Assembly: GCA_009741485.1 (NCBI GenBank)
Contig: CM019218.1
Location: 51,196,806-51,260,805 of the forward strand
From: Malurus cyaneus samueli
Taxonomy: Eukaryota; Chordata; Aves; Passeriformes; Maluridae
Reading direction: 5' to 3'
Length of the DNA: 64,000 bases
Part shown: positions 52,121 to 64,000 of the stretch, in pieces
Numbering within the stretch: the stretch's first letter is position 1
How the letters are laid out: the number at the start of each line of letters is the position of its first letter
Translations under genes and position numbers: made by a program
Notes under the pieces: generated by a model
Database searches by the model: none
Told to the model about the DNA's origin: nothing
What the model saw: the letters and a program-made list of their open reading frames with translations, nothing else

Positions 52121-55100
52121 TTTTTGCTTTTTTTGGATCTGTATTTTGTAAAATACATTTTTGTCATGAAGTGCCCTTTTCCCGGTACTCCGCTCCACGG
52201 CCTGCTGGAGGCTGCCAGCCCCGCCTCTGCCTTGTGCTCTGAATGTCCCAAGTGCCCCTTTGTGTCACCCCAGCCAGAGCCACTTTTTTTTTTTTTTTTA
52301 AATTAAAAGACTTCCAATGTGAGATCAGCTCTTCAAGTCTTAGTCTGTACTGTAAGGTGCTGCTCAGACCTGTGTGGGGGTCACTCGCAGCACATGTGTA
52401 TAAACTTTTTTTTTAGATGGAGGATCTAACATTTTAATTTTGCGGGAATTTTTTTAATCCTGGTCTGCTTCTGAAAAGAAGGGTTCATAATTAATCTGTT
52501 TGCCTTTTGTTCTGTTTTTTAAAAACACACATTCTGTGACAGTGCTAGTGGCTGGGCCAGTTTACTCCCCATCCAGTATCTCCCGATTTAGTGCAGTGAC
52601 ACTTGAAGTTGAGGGCAGAGTTCGGATCACCTGCAGCCATCCCTGCGGCTTCTCCGACAGCTTCCGCCAATGTTTCCGCGTTTCCATCCCGGTGAAACCA
52701 CAAGGAGCTTGTCTTGAACCATCAGCCAAAACCAAACAGTCTCGGCAGCGCTGCGGCAGCGCCCGGACGGCGCCGGCTGCCGTGGGAACCGGGGATGCGC
52801 AGGGGGGTCGGACGGACAAACTGGAGTGTGGCTCACCAATGCTGTCCCCTGCTCCCGCCGCGTCCTGCTCGTGTCTCTTTGTCCACATGCCTTACGCCGT
52901 GCTGAACTGGACACTTGGGATTTGTGCTGAAGCGTCGGATCGCGCTCGCTGCGTGCCGCTGCCGCGCCCCGAGAACCACGCGCGCGTCCCCGAAGAGGAG
53001 TCCCGGGGGGAAATTCAGGTGTTCAGTCTCTTGTCCTGTGGTTCTGCAGCACTTACGGTCGCACCGTGGAGCGTGCTTGAAGTGTGCCCTCCGTGAAAGG
53101 TACAGCTGCCTCCTGCAGCATTGCCGGGGGAGCAGCACAGGAGAGCTCCCCGATGCGCTGGCACACTTCACACGGGGGTTTGTTGTTTTATTGCTGTAAG
53201 TTTCATGCTGTCTTGATTTGCCAACAGTGTTGTCTAGTTGGGAAATAAAATGGGAAGGGTTGGGGTTGGGGGGTGGGTTGGGACAGGTACAAGTTTTGGG
53301 AGGGGCATTAATTAATCCCTGGCTTGGGACAAGAAGTGGTTGCTGAGTTCAGTAACTTCTCTTTTGTCAGAGCAGAGCCAAGATGTGAAATTAAATCTGC
53401 AGTACTTTTTTTTTTTTTCCTTTTTTTTTCCTGCTCTTTATTTAACAAAAAATATTCTAATAAACACTCACTGTTCTGGAGTTTTCTCTCTTCCTGAGAA
53501 GCGCTTACAATATGAAAATCTGATAGAAATATCCATGGAGCCTGGGACAAGGAGGAATGGTATCCTTGCTGGTTTGGCAAGAAGCTGTTCATTTTAAGAT
53601 CCTCTTCTGTTCCTTTCCTTGTTCTCCCTGCTTTCATCGGTGTGGAGTAGCAAGGCCAAAAGCAGTGCCAGTGATCGCTGACATGGAAAACCACGCGTAA
53701 GGAACAGCCCATTATTCAAGGAGTAGCTCAAACCCAAGCGTCTGGAATTGAGCCTAAATTACACCAGTTCAGCTCACTTCAACTTAGAGACGAATGTACA
53801 ATCCTTTCTCACTATGTGCTGTCAGCCTGAACCAAACTCTCAAAAAGGGCTTGAATATTCTATCTGGAAGTGTCCAAGAAATTCCCAGAGTCGCTGTCCC
53901 CGCGCCCTGCGAGGCATCTGACACAGCCATCTACTGCCTTCAACGAGTCTTGGTCTCTACTGTACAGATTAGTATGTTGGAAATGCTTTGCAACAAAACA
54001 GCTGGTACTCCTGAAAGAGTAACTGCAGTTTTAATATCAGCAGCATGCACACTTTTGTTTTTAAACTAAAAATGTTTTTACAGGGCTGTTAAACTGACAA
54101 TTTAGGGTAGAATATTGTTAATGACTTGCTAATGGCTTATTTGTTTGGGTCAGAAAAAATAAATTGTGCCAAGAAAGTGTTTTAATGTGGCATGGATTGA
54201 TGCTGTTACCATGGAGTGGCTGGTGTTATGCCTTGTAACTGAAAATGGCTCCTGGGGCAAAAATAGCCTTGATTGAAGAGATGCAGATTTCAGACCAGAC
54301 CTTAGCCCTGCGCTCCCTCAACCTCTCCCTGCACCACACGATTCCCATCTTCCTCAGCATCTGAGGTTCTCTCTAAGCTGTACAGCTGCACCCCCAGCAG
54401 CTGGAGTGGTTTTATCTAAACTGGTTTTAACTAGTTTGGGACTGACAGACGCCCTGTCTGTGAGAGGGACAGGGGAGCTGCTGGAGGGTGGCTCTGGCTC
54501 TGCAGCCTGGACTGTGCTGCTCAGTGTCACTGCGGGGGCCACTGACCATGCTGAATCCTGGAGAGTGAGCCTGGGGCTCGCAGCCAGGCTGAAAATGGTG
54601 CTATTCCCAGCTGGTAGTGTTGGATAGTGGGATTCTTTCCTCAGCTGGCCTGACTCCTACATGGAGCATCACTCTGTGTCTCAGCATCACTTGGGAGCAG
54701 GCCTCGGCTGCCTCTCAGCCCCGCTCTGCTCTCTGGGCACTGCTGAGAGGAGGATGTGACAGAGGATGTCCCCAGACAGCCAGTAAGTCACAGCAGGTGT
54801 AGCCCTGCCTCATGTCAGGTCTTGAATGCTGGTTTGGGGTACAAGTGGAGGTAGGGGTGAGGGGCTGCTGCTCTTCATCATCTCTGGGCCCTGGGGTCCC
54901 TCTGCAGCTCCTTAGGGGCACAGTGATGTCACCAATGAGGTCACTTCTTCCCTTGCTGCTTTCATTCCTGTGGTCGTGGTCCAAGGACACCCCACTTGGT
55001 ACACCAAGAGGAGCAGGGGAACTCTACCAGTTCTGTGACTGCAGCACTGGGAGCAGGAGAAAAGTGAAGTACACCCCTGGAGTATCCGTGTGTCCAAGTG

Positions 55101-58100
55101 CTGCTTGATCCTTCCAGCAGGATTTGTCAGATCCCAAACCTTTCTGATGGTAAAATTCAAGAGGCAGGTGGATGTCACTCTGCAGAGAGAGCTGAGTGTA
55201 ATGAAACCCGGCGGAGCTGGAATTGTATGGCTCAGGCTCTGGGGAGTCTCTCCCAGGGAAGGATTTGTTGTAATGGAACAGGGATTTTGGTTCTTTGGTT
55301 CTTGGCAGCCTGGAAATCACCCGTGTTAGAAACCACACAGCACCTTGACTGAAGTGGTTACTGTCAGGCAGATTTTGATTTTCAGATGTGACTTTGCTCA
55401 CGCTGATGTTGTTCAAAGGCATATTTCAGAGGGAGGAGCCTTTTTGCAGTTCCGAGTAACCCTAGGTGGGGCTGGGGGATTTCCCTGCTGTGTGGATGTG
55501 CTGGGCCACTGCTGGGCTGGGAGGTGCCGCCTTTTCCTGGGAGAGAAGAGTGAAAGGAGCATTTTTTTTTTCATTCTCCCTGAAATGTGGCATTCAGTGA
55601 TGTTAAAGTACCTCTGGTGGCTTCCCAAAGATGGATTGTTTGCATGGTTTGTTGGAACCTCAGTGTCACAGCTGTGCCTCCCCATCTCAGCACAGGGTTG
55701 CCACTTCCCAGAAGCACTGGCTGAGCTGTCCATGCTCCATGTGGTCAGCAGGGCCAGCACAGCCACTGCAAATTCACCTCTTGGCAATTCACCTCTCCAG
55801 GTACAGCAGAACATTCCCTGGATGTGGAATTAACAGCTCCTGTGCAAACTAAAAAGAGTTTTTTCAAATGGAAAATGTATTAGACTTTGGGCTGTAAAAC
55901 CACCTGAGGACCGAGGCAGTGAGAGCAGGGACGGGACATGGTGACAGTCTGGTTCCAGCTTAGCCAGGTGGGTATGTTCTGGGAATAAACAGAGGAAGGG
56001 AGCAGACCCTGAGGGCTGCACCCACCCATGGGTGCTGGGGAGGTGGCACCCAGCCATCCTGCTGTGTCCCCTGGTGCTGGGGGAAGGTGGGAAATGGATT
56101 TGGGGCCTGGAAGGAATGGCAGTATCAGCATCTCCACTGTCTCTGTCCTGCGTAGAAGGGTGTTGTGAGCTCTTCCCTCCTCTCCTGTGGAGCACCGAGG
56201 CAGCTCATTCGGCCTGAGCTGGAATGTGCCTTAAAGCAAACTCTGTAAAGGGAAAAATGAAAAGGGATTGGAATCTGCAAGTGTTGCTTTTTCCCTTGTG
56301 TGGCCACAAAGTATTCAGTGGCTAAAAATGTGGGCAGGGAATGTCAGGAATCCTCAGTTCCCTTCCCGGATCTAGCAGGAGCTTTGGGCCTTTGCCTCAG
56401 CTTTTCCATGCAGAAGCTGTGTTCAGCATTCTGCAGTGCATGGGTCACTCCCAGACATTGAAATCCTGGAGGCTGCATGGGTCCAACGAGTGCCCCAGTT
56501 ACAAAAGCTGCAGGTTTTCCTGCCTGTTCTCTCTTTTATCCCAAACTGAGATTTTTGTGCTTTCACACAGCATCCATTGCTGTGCAGAGCACACTGGGGG
56601 AACTGGGGTTGGTGAGGGCTGGTTTGGGGTTTGACTCTCCTGTGTGGAGCCTGTGGCTGCTGCTGGGGGAGGATCAGAGCTGTATCTTCAGCCAAACCCG
56701 CCCCAAGCAGTGACAGTTGCTGTGTGAGGAGCTTTTCCCTCTGGGTGACCCAGTGCCTGCTCTGCTCTTGCTCCCAGGCTGGGTTTTCCCTCCTGGCTCT
56801 GTTCTGCTCAGTAATGGCATCATCTGGTGGCTGCAACCCTGCAAGGACATGGTGGTCTCATGGCTGGGTTGCCCCTGGGCTGGTCCATGAGCCCCTGGCA
56901 CACACAGGGTGTGATCCTCATTTTCCTAACATTGGAATCAATTAACCCAGCTGCTCTGTGCTCTGGAGATACTGCAGTGCTGTGCTGGGGTGTCAGGAGT
57001 CTGTACATAACCAAGGTGTAGCTGGTAAAAAAGATATTGAACTGGACTGAAGTTGTATTTAGGAGATTTATATATCTCTCTTTGGTGCTAGTCCATAGAG
57101 GTGTTTTTTGGTTGTTTGGTATTTTTTTCTGTGGGAAGGTGGGAATTTTGACGTTATACTTGATGAATCGGCTCTAGAATTGCCTCAGGAATGAACCTGG
57201 GGAGGTCTGAGAGTGTTTGTTGAAGTTCCTGTGTGTCCTATTTTATATTTATTAAATCAGAAAATCTGGAATGATCACTTTGCATTTGCTGCTCAGTCCT
57301 TCCATGAGCTCTGTGTACATGGGGCTCCTGGCAGCCCCCCAGGTTGGATGAGCTGGGCCCCAGACCCCGGCTGAGGGATGGATGACCAGTGTCCATTGTC
57401 CAGCCTCCTGTCCATGGGTGTGTCTGCCTGAGGCTTCTCCTTTCCTCCCCAAAACAAGAAATCTCCATGGCTGGTCAGACCTGCAACTCTTTGACTGTCT
57501 TTGGTTTGTGTCTGAACCTTTGAATTCCCCCCCAGGACTGAGAGTGGGACTGGCCTAGGCAATGACCTTGGTGTGAGAGGAAATGGGTTCTGAACCCTCC
57601 AGATACTGATCCACGTCAGCCAAATGTCCAGGCACGGGGTGGAGGCTGATGGCAGGCGCAGAGCCTGGTGAGGGATCCCTGGGTGTCATGCTCCATGGAT
57701 GGTGGGATCATTTGGGATGTGGTGGTGTTGGTTGGGATGTCATGGGGTCAGCTGGGATGTCTCAGGGAGGTTCTTGTGCCACTCCTGCCACCTGGCTTTC
57801 ACGGGGAAGTGTCAGCAAGTTTGAAGAAGGAAAACTGATGTAGGGAACAAACTTGATGCTTTATTAGGATTAAAAGAAGCCTGATGTTGTCAGTGATTTT
57901 CAATGAGTTACAAGTGAAATGCTCAATTCTCTGCGAATTCAACATGGTTTTGTCCTTGTAATTCCCATAATCTGTTTGGGTTTATTTTCCTGGCTGCAGA
58001 TCTCCATTCGTCACTCCAGCTCTGGGTGTTTCTAATCTCCTGGTAAACTTCACATGAGGGGGTCATGATGAATTAAACAGTTTGCAGAAACACTCGGCAA

Positions 58101-58515
58101 CTGCAGAGGCCCTTTGGGAATGGAGCATTGCAGCAGATGCTTTTTCTCTTTCTCACTGTCTCGTTCTTGAAACACCTTTGTTCAAAGTCACATGAGTGAA
58201 GTAGAAAACACGTCCTGTTTCCTTTGGGGCTCCATCTCAGTTGGAGCCTCTGGATAACACGGGTGCTCTCCTGCTCCTGCTTGGTCCTGTGTAATTCTGA
58301 CCTTTCATCCACAGCATCTCCAGAAAGGCTGGAGGGCTCTCCTGCGTGCGGAGCCGGGTGGTGCAGCAGGGTCCTGTCATGAGGGGTTTCCTCTGTTGAG
58401 TTGTGTGTGAGAGAGAGGCTGTCACTGTCTTTAAAAGAGTAAAAAATTGAAAAAATAAAATTGGTGGATGCCAGTTTGCTGAGAGTGTGGGCTGTAATTA
58501 GTGCCAACCAATAAA
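51926..58515 (+). other. NUDT3 3'UTR and intergenic sequence, no gene recognised
   Basis: A stretch of 6.6 kb with several AATAAA signals (for example near 53245, 54160 and 58445) that could end NUDT3 transcripts. Homopolymer T runs occur at about 52087-52117 and 52285-52300. A 198-codon open frame at 52500-53096 has no recognisable domain. I cannot say where the 3'UTR ends. Confidence 0.4.
52087..52117. repeat. Poly-T run
   Basis: About 31 consecutive T residues followed by T-rich sequence downstream of the NUDT3 stop. It is likely variable in length and error-prone, and may be the tail of a minus-strand retroposed sequence. Confidence 0.7.
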
Positions 58516-60190
58516 CACGTCAGTATTTCACACGGCTCTGCCTCCTGCCTGGTCTCTTTGTCCCGGTGCTGTTCCCCACATACGTGAACTCAGACATCAG
58601 GCAACAGTGTCACCCAAGGAGAAGGCCCTCCCTGCAGTGGTTTGGGACAGTCACAGCCTGGAAGAGGAACTGGAAGGATGTCACCAACAGCCTGCTGTTG
58701 AGATGGGTTCACTGATATAATTTCCCTGCAATAAAATGGGGCATTTTAAGGGGAGAGCCTCCTGGATGCCTCTGAATCTGCTCCCACCTCTTTCACAAAA
58801 TCCCGAGAGCACCAACATCCCCGGCAGCACGTGGTGCCGATGGCGCTGCCAGCCTGGCCACAGAAAGGTGAGCTCCCACATTTCCCTGCAAAGCAAACGC
58901 TTCCTGGTGTGGAGACCCATCCATCCCTAAGCGAGCCTTCACCAATTCTCTTTGGGATCTGGATCTGTCCAAGCTTCTCCTGCAGAAAACACAGGGGCTG
59001 GTGCACGACAGCCTCATGTTGCAGCTGCGGCGCGGAGCCCAGGGCAGAATTAATCCGTGCTGACGGCGGCGTTAATGCCTGAGCGGGCGAGCGGCGAGGC
59101 AGAGCCGGGGCGGCTGTGCCCCTGCGGGGACGGCGGCACCCGGCCCCCCACGCCGGCATTTCTGGCCGGATGAGCAGCCGGAGGGATGCGCTGGCTGGAA
59201 ATCCGGCCACTTGTGCTCAGCTGCTTAAACGGGAGCTTAGCGGCTCAGCAAAGCTGTCCCCAATTATGTGCGGCACAGGGAGGGGGCTGATGTCTCACAC
59301 CGGGGTTTGGGGCAGAAATAAATACCCTGTGGTGCTATTCCGGCTTTCCTCACCTGCTCTGCCCCCTGGCTGACGCCCCTTCCACATCTGTCACGAAGGT
59401 GCCTTGTCCCCAGGATGAGTGGTGATGTTGCCTTCAGCCTCCCTGACATCCTTCCCCACCCCAGAGTAAGAAAGGGGGCAATTTTTCCAGGATCGGGCAG
59501 CTCCTACGCTGCCCCAGCCTTGACTCCCCTATTTCCTATCTGGATGCTCTGGAAAACAGTGGGTGGGGGAAAAAAATATTCATGTGGGATCTGGGGATGC
59601 TGCAGGTGTCCAGAGCTGGCTCTGGCCATGTGGAGGGGCTTGGTGACCCCCTGGTCTGCCCCCAAAGACACTGCTTCCCCTGGACCACACATGCTCCTCC
59701 TGACCATGTGCTCCTACTCGCTCATGCTCTCCAAGGAGCTTTCCTAGAAACAGATGGATTTATTTTTAGCCCTGGCACAGCAGGGTTCAGCTGGGAGGGG
59801 ATGGGCAGTGGTGGATGGCGGCCGCATGGAAGGCCCCTGAACTGGGGGGAACTGGGGGTCCTGTCCCACTCTGTGGTTCCCTCATTGCAGTGGGGAACAG
59901 GGGGCTGGGGTCTGGAGTTGGTTTAGGAAGAGTCTCTGAGACAGGGAGAGTCAACACAATGAGACCAGTGCCACTGCTGGGAAGAGTGGGGTCAGCATGG
60001 CCTGGTGGGGTCAGTGGGACCCCTGGGGACAATGGGACACTGGAAACAGCAGCTGTTGGCCCCCTCAAGACAGCTGATGCCCTTTTCCAGCCTGGAGAGG
60101 GGAAAGTAACCCTGCATGGGCTGGGCAGGGGGTGAGAGCAGCAGCACTGGGAGTGGTACAAGCAGCAGTGTGGGCAGGATATGGGCCATG
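58516..60190. other. Intergenic sequence, no gene recognised
   Basis: Mixed-composition sequence between NUDT3 and SMIM29. I see no exon, RNA gene or repeat family that I can support. Confidence 0.4.
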
Positions 60191-60194
60191 GTGC

Positions 60195-60400
60195 AGTCAG
60201 AGGTGTAGGTAGAAGTCCAGGGTGGGTACAGGCAGGGTGTGGGCAGGGTGCAGACAGAGGTGTGGGCAAGGTACAGACAGAGATGCAGGCAGGATGTGGG
60301 TGGGGTACAGACAGAGGTACAGACAGGATGTGGGCGGGGTACAGACAGAGGTATGGGCAAGATACAGGCAGGGTACATTCAGGGTAGGGACAGGGTACAA
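60195..60400. repeat. GTACAGACAGAGG degenerate minisatellite
   Basis: About 200 bases of irregular tandem copies built from GGTACAGACAGAGGT and GCAGGATGTGGGCGGG blocks of roughly 20 to 35 bases. Confidence 0.85.
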
Positions 60401-60926
60401 CCGGCTGTGCCATGGTGAGCTCATCCCAGCAGCTGTGGACCAGGAGCTGCTCTTCCCCACCAGCTCAGGCGGCTCTGGATGCTCTGTAGTGGCTGGGCCC
60501 TGTCCTGCTGCCAGTCCAGGGCTGTGTCCCCCCAGTTCTGCCATGTCCAGGCTCCTCTTTCCCCTCATTCCACTTACTGTTTGTTGCTGTTGGGCAGCAC
60601 AGCGGGGCTCGGTGCTTCCCGGTGTCCCCCGCTCCCTCCTGACCCACTTAGCAGGACCATCTGGTCCCTGCGGGCAAAGCGGATTAGCCCTGCGGCCGGG
60701 ATCAGGGCTGGGGTACTGCCACCACCGTGGGTGACACCGCTGTCACTGTCACAGCCCCTGCCTAGGCTCCCCCACGGGTCCAGCCTGGGGGACATTGGGC
60801 ACAGCAAGAGCCCCTGGCCAGGGACCCACAGCAGCCTCCAATGTGGGTGACCCTGCCCATGTTCCTGCATCCCAGCTGGCCCTGGTCCTGTGGGGCGGTT
60901 GTCTCACACCATATCTTTATCTCCAT

Positions 60927-60960
60927 CTATCCATCCATCCATCCATCCATCCATCCAGCC
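60927..60960. repeat. (CCAT)n microsatellite
   Basis: Eight CCAT units in a row, with further imperfect CCATCC copies to about 61010. Confidence 0.9.
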
Positions 60961-61049
60961 AGCCCTGCCCATCCATCCCTGTCCATCCATCCATTCCTCT
61001 GTCCATCCCTTTGCCCTCCTCCCTCTCCTCCCTCACGCCTTTTCCCGCC

Positions 61050-61212
61050 CACCCCGGCCGGTCTTTGCTGCCCCCTGCCGGCCGCGCGCCGCCACCGCCC
61101 CGCCCCAAAGCCCCGCCCCCTCCGCCCTTTGCCCCGCCCCTCCCGCGCGCGCCCTCGGCCCCCCCCGCCCGTCACGCGCCGCGCGGGTTCCGGGCGCGGG
61201 CGGCGCGCGCAG
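61050..61212 (+). promoter_or_regulatory. SMIM29: SMIM29 CpG promoter and candidate noncoding exon 1
   Basis: A CpG-dense block rich in CCCCGCCCC (Sp1-type) boxes ends GGCGCGCGCAG before a GTGGGCGG donor at 61213. The coding exon begins 460 bases later after a GGTTGTGGGTTGCAG acceptor (ending 61675), so an untranslated first exon here is a reasonable inference. Confidence 0.5.
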
Positions 61213-61732
61213 GTGGGCGGGGCGGGGCGTGGCGCGCGCGCGGGATCCCCGGAGTGGGGGAGGGGGAGGGGGAGCCCGGGGATCCCGAACCGATCGAGGG
61301 AGGGGGGGGGTGAATTGGGGTGAGGGGTGAATTGGGGTGAGTCGGGGGTCGGGGTGTCCCAGGCAAGAGACCGGTGCGGGTTCCCGCCTCTGTTAGCCCC
61401 CCAGTCCAGCTCTGCAGGGAGGGGGTGCGGGGTGACCCCCGGGGGTGCTCCGGGCGGGGATCATTACCTGGGGTGGTTATTACGGGCGGGAGGTGGTTAT
61501 TACCTGTGCGCTGGTCATTCCCGGGCGGTGAACTCCCGGGGTGGGGTCATTCCCGGAGCGGGCTCATTCCCGGGCAGTGGGTCATTGCCGGGGTGGGGTG
61601 ATTCCGGCAGTGGGTCATTCCCGGGGGTGGGGGTTGTTCCGGCCGGTGGATCTTCCAGCCGGTTGTGGGTTGCAGAACTCCGTCCGTGGGGCCGCACACG
61701 CGTCCCCATGCGGGCAGGAGCCGGCGCTGGGC

Positions 61733-62416
<684 letters not shown>

Positions 62417-62711
62417 CAGTGCCTGGAGCACCGGGACTGGATCCTGCCCGCGGGAGGGACGGTGACAGAACTGGCACCATCAGCCAGAACGGGCAGGATG
62501 TGCCCGCGGTGGTGCCACAGACACTGCCCCCAGGATCCACCTCAGAGCACTGACCAGGATGGGACATCACCCACCTCACTGCCTGGTTTTGCCTTTTTTT
62601 TTTTTTTTTTGCTTGAACTGCTCCTACAGCCCCTTGGAAGGCTCTGAGGGTCTGAGACTGGCAGGAGCAGCGGGTTCTGCAGGCACGGGATGCCTCGGGG
62701 AGGATGGGGTA

Positions 62712-62717
62712 AATAAA
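62712..62717 (+). terminator. SMIM29: SMIM29 polyadenylation signal
   Basis: AATAAA about 300 bases after the SMIM29 stop, followed by GTGTCTCTGCC. An interrupting T-run lies at 62597-62614 in the same 3'UTR. Confidence 0.7.
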
Positions 62718-62945
62718 CGTGTCTCTGCCTTGGCCCCGAGGCTCCTTGTGGGGCTGGGGGTGCCTGGCTTCGGGGGGGTGTCTGGGGGGCAGCAGGGCTT
62801 TGTCTGTTTGTGTTTCCATCGGCAGCTCGTCCCCGTGGGTGGCTGGAGGCCACCACCGGCACGGTTGACCCTGTGGAGAAGGTGCCATCCCTGCCCCACC
62901 CAGCCGGGGCCCGGGAAAGAGGCGTCACAAACGTCCATAAAATGT

Positions 62946-62951
62946 TTTATT
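62946..62951 (-). terminator. HMGA1: Polyadenylation signal of presumed HMGA1
   Basis: AATAAA on the minus strand (TTTATT on the given strand). It is about 230 bases from the convergent SMIM29 signal, so the two transcripts end nearly back to back. Confidence 0.7.
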
Positions 62952-63348
62952 CAAGTAACTGCAAATAGGAACCCAAAAGGTCGTTAACAGTGAACCAAAA
63001 AAAAAACCCAAACCAAACCCCGATTCTCTCCCGCGTGGTCGCCGGCACGACCTCCGGTCCCGCTGCAGCCGTCGGCCGGGGCAGAGGGCAGGGGGAGCAT
63101 CCTGTGGTCCCCCCACCCCGCTGCCCTGCCAGCCTCGATCCCTTGAAGCAGCAGAGCAAACTAGACCTCAAAAATAACAATTAAAAAAAAAAAAAAAAAA
63201 AGAAAACGAAGCCCAAAAAAAGGGAGGGGAAAAAAAAAAAATACCGCAGCCCCCAGCAACACCCCGAAAACAGGAACCACCGATCCCACAGTGCCCCGGC
63301 AGCGCAGCAGCACGTCTGTGAGTTCAGAGAGTGGAACTTAAATATCCA

Positions 63349-63355
63349 GAGGTAG
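63349..63355 (-). promoter_or_regulatory. let-7 seed match in presumed HMGA1 3'UTR
   Basis: The minus strand reads ACAACTACCTCTGG, containing CTACCTC, the target of the let-7 seed. HMGA family transcripts are established let-7 targets. A single 7-base match is weak alone, but the surrounding sequence in this 3'UTR is low in repeats and looks like a conserved block. Confidence 0.45.
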
Positions 63356-64000
63356 TTGTGAATGAAAAGAAAAAAAGTACTAAAAAAAAATATCTATACC
63401 AGAACCTATGAGGAAAGGGCTGCTGGAGCCAGACCCACTTGGGTACCCCTGGGGACGGGCACCCCCAGAGACTGGCACCCCTGGGGACGGGCACTGGCCC
63501 CCAGGAGCTGCTCCCGCACACAGTGCAGTCACCCAGCACTGGGGGGACACGGGGGGCTGCCCAGGGTAGCAGCAGGCCAGAGCAAAGGTCTAATGCATTT
63601 GGGGGGGGGGTCACCTTCACTGCCCCCGTCTCTTCCCTGCGGGCCCCCAGCAGAGCCCAGTGCTGGGGGGCAGCCAGCACCCACTTTGGCGGGGCGAGAT
63701 CACTGCGTGGGGGGCAGTGAAGGTGTGGGGTCCCCAGCTTCCGACCCTCTCCATCACCCCTTCCAGTGGGCTGCCCCCGAAGCGCGGGGCTGGGGAGGTG
63801 AAGGAGCTGGGCGGTGCCCCCTCCCGGGCGGGGGCTGCGGGGGCCGCCCAGGTCGGGCCATTTTCCAGTGCTGCCGTTGTCTGATGGGTGAGGAGGGACT
63901 GGAGAGGAGGAGGAGGAGGAAAGCAAGGGCGCATCGGTGGGTCTTCTCCCGTCCCTTCTCACCCCGGCCCGCATGGCCGTTCGGCGATGAGGGTAGCGCC

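Larger units (their letters stand above)
62930..64000 (-). other. HMGA1: 3'UTR of a minus-strand gene, presumed HMGA1
   Basis: On the minus strand an AATAAA at 62951-62946 lies just before a likely cleavage site near 62930. Upstream of it (to the window end) is a long noncoding stretch with A- and T-runs and no convincing coding exon. In mammals SMIM29 converges on HMGA1, an AT-hook chromatin protein with a long 3'UTR under let-7 control. Here a let-7 seed match lies at 63349-63355. Identity is inferred from position, orientation and 3'UTR features, since the coding exons fall outside the window. Confidence 0.6.

Noticed and set aside
52500..53096. 198-codon open frame downstream of NUDT3
   Set aside because: No domain, no upstream promoter or splice logic, and it probably lies in the NUDT3 3'UTR or intergenic DNA.
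60795..61330. Overlapping 146-172 codon frames before SMIM29
   Set aside because: They run through a CCAT microsatellite and a CpG promoter, are Pro/Arg-rich in every frame, and match no protein I recognise.

Overview
The window is vertebrate nuclear DNA, almost certainly from a bird. It carries spliced ribosomal-protein, Nudix and small-membrane-protein genes with compact introns, CR1 LINE fragments, and a GC- and minisatellite-rich landscape typical of an avian microchromosome. The identifiable genes, RPS10, PACSIN1, NUDT3, SMIM29 and (by 3'UTR only) HMGA1, are neighbours on human chromosome 6p21 and, from memory, on chicken chromosome 26.

Layout. Bases 1-4784 are a near-perfect palindrome centred near 2395. 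Each arm holds the promoter and exons 1-3 of RPS10, facing opposite ways. From 4785 to 15710 lies PACSIN1-side sequence: intergenic DNA, a CpG-rich candidate first exon near 9 kb, two minisatellites, and the PACSIN1 start-codon exon at 15352-15484. At about 15711, inside a CR1 element, the sequence switches back into RPS10 intron 3, and RPS10 exons 4-6 follow at 16892-17773. NUDT3 lies downstream on the same strand. Its first exon occurs twice (20921 and 31652) because 17904-29734 and 29770-40552 are the same locus in direct orientation on either side of a 25-base N gap. NUDT3 exons 2-5 lie at 42516-51800. SMIM29 (61733-62416, +) and the 3' end of a presumed HMGA1 (minus strand, polyadenylation near 62930) converge at the right end.

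The most striking signals are structural and look like assembly faults rather than new biology: (1) a foldback palindrome whose left arm is error-rich; (2) RPS10 split into 5' and 3' halves by an inverted segment joined within CR1; (3) an unmerged contig overlap that duplicates NUDT3 exon 1 and part of intron 1; (4) a roughly 1.45 kb insert carrying two exons of a retinoic acid receptor (best match RARA) inside the left NUDT3 promoter copy. After correction the order would be PACSIN1(-), RPS10(+), NUDT3(+), SMIM29(+), HMGA1(-), matching the mammalian order.

Functionally these are separate housekeeping or neuronal genes, not an operon: RPS10 is part of the 40S ribosome, PACSIN1 acts in membrane bending and endocytosis, NUDT3 in inositol pyrophosphate turnover, SMIM29 is a small membrane protein, and HMGA1 is a chromatin protein. 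I found no convincing novel system. The biologically interesting leftovers are the GC-rich tandem repeat between RPS10 and NUDT3, an RFX-like site at the candidate PACSIN1 promoter, a MIR-like SINE remnant, a possible micro-intron or altered C-terminus in NUDT3, and a let-7 seed match in the HMGA1 3'UTR.
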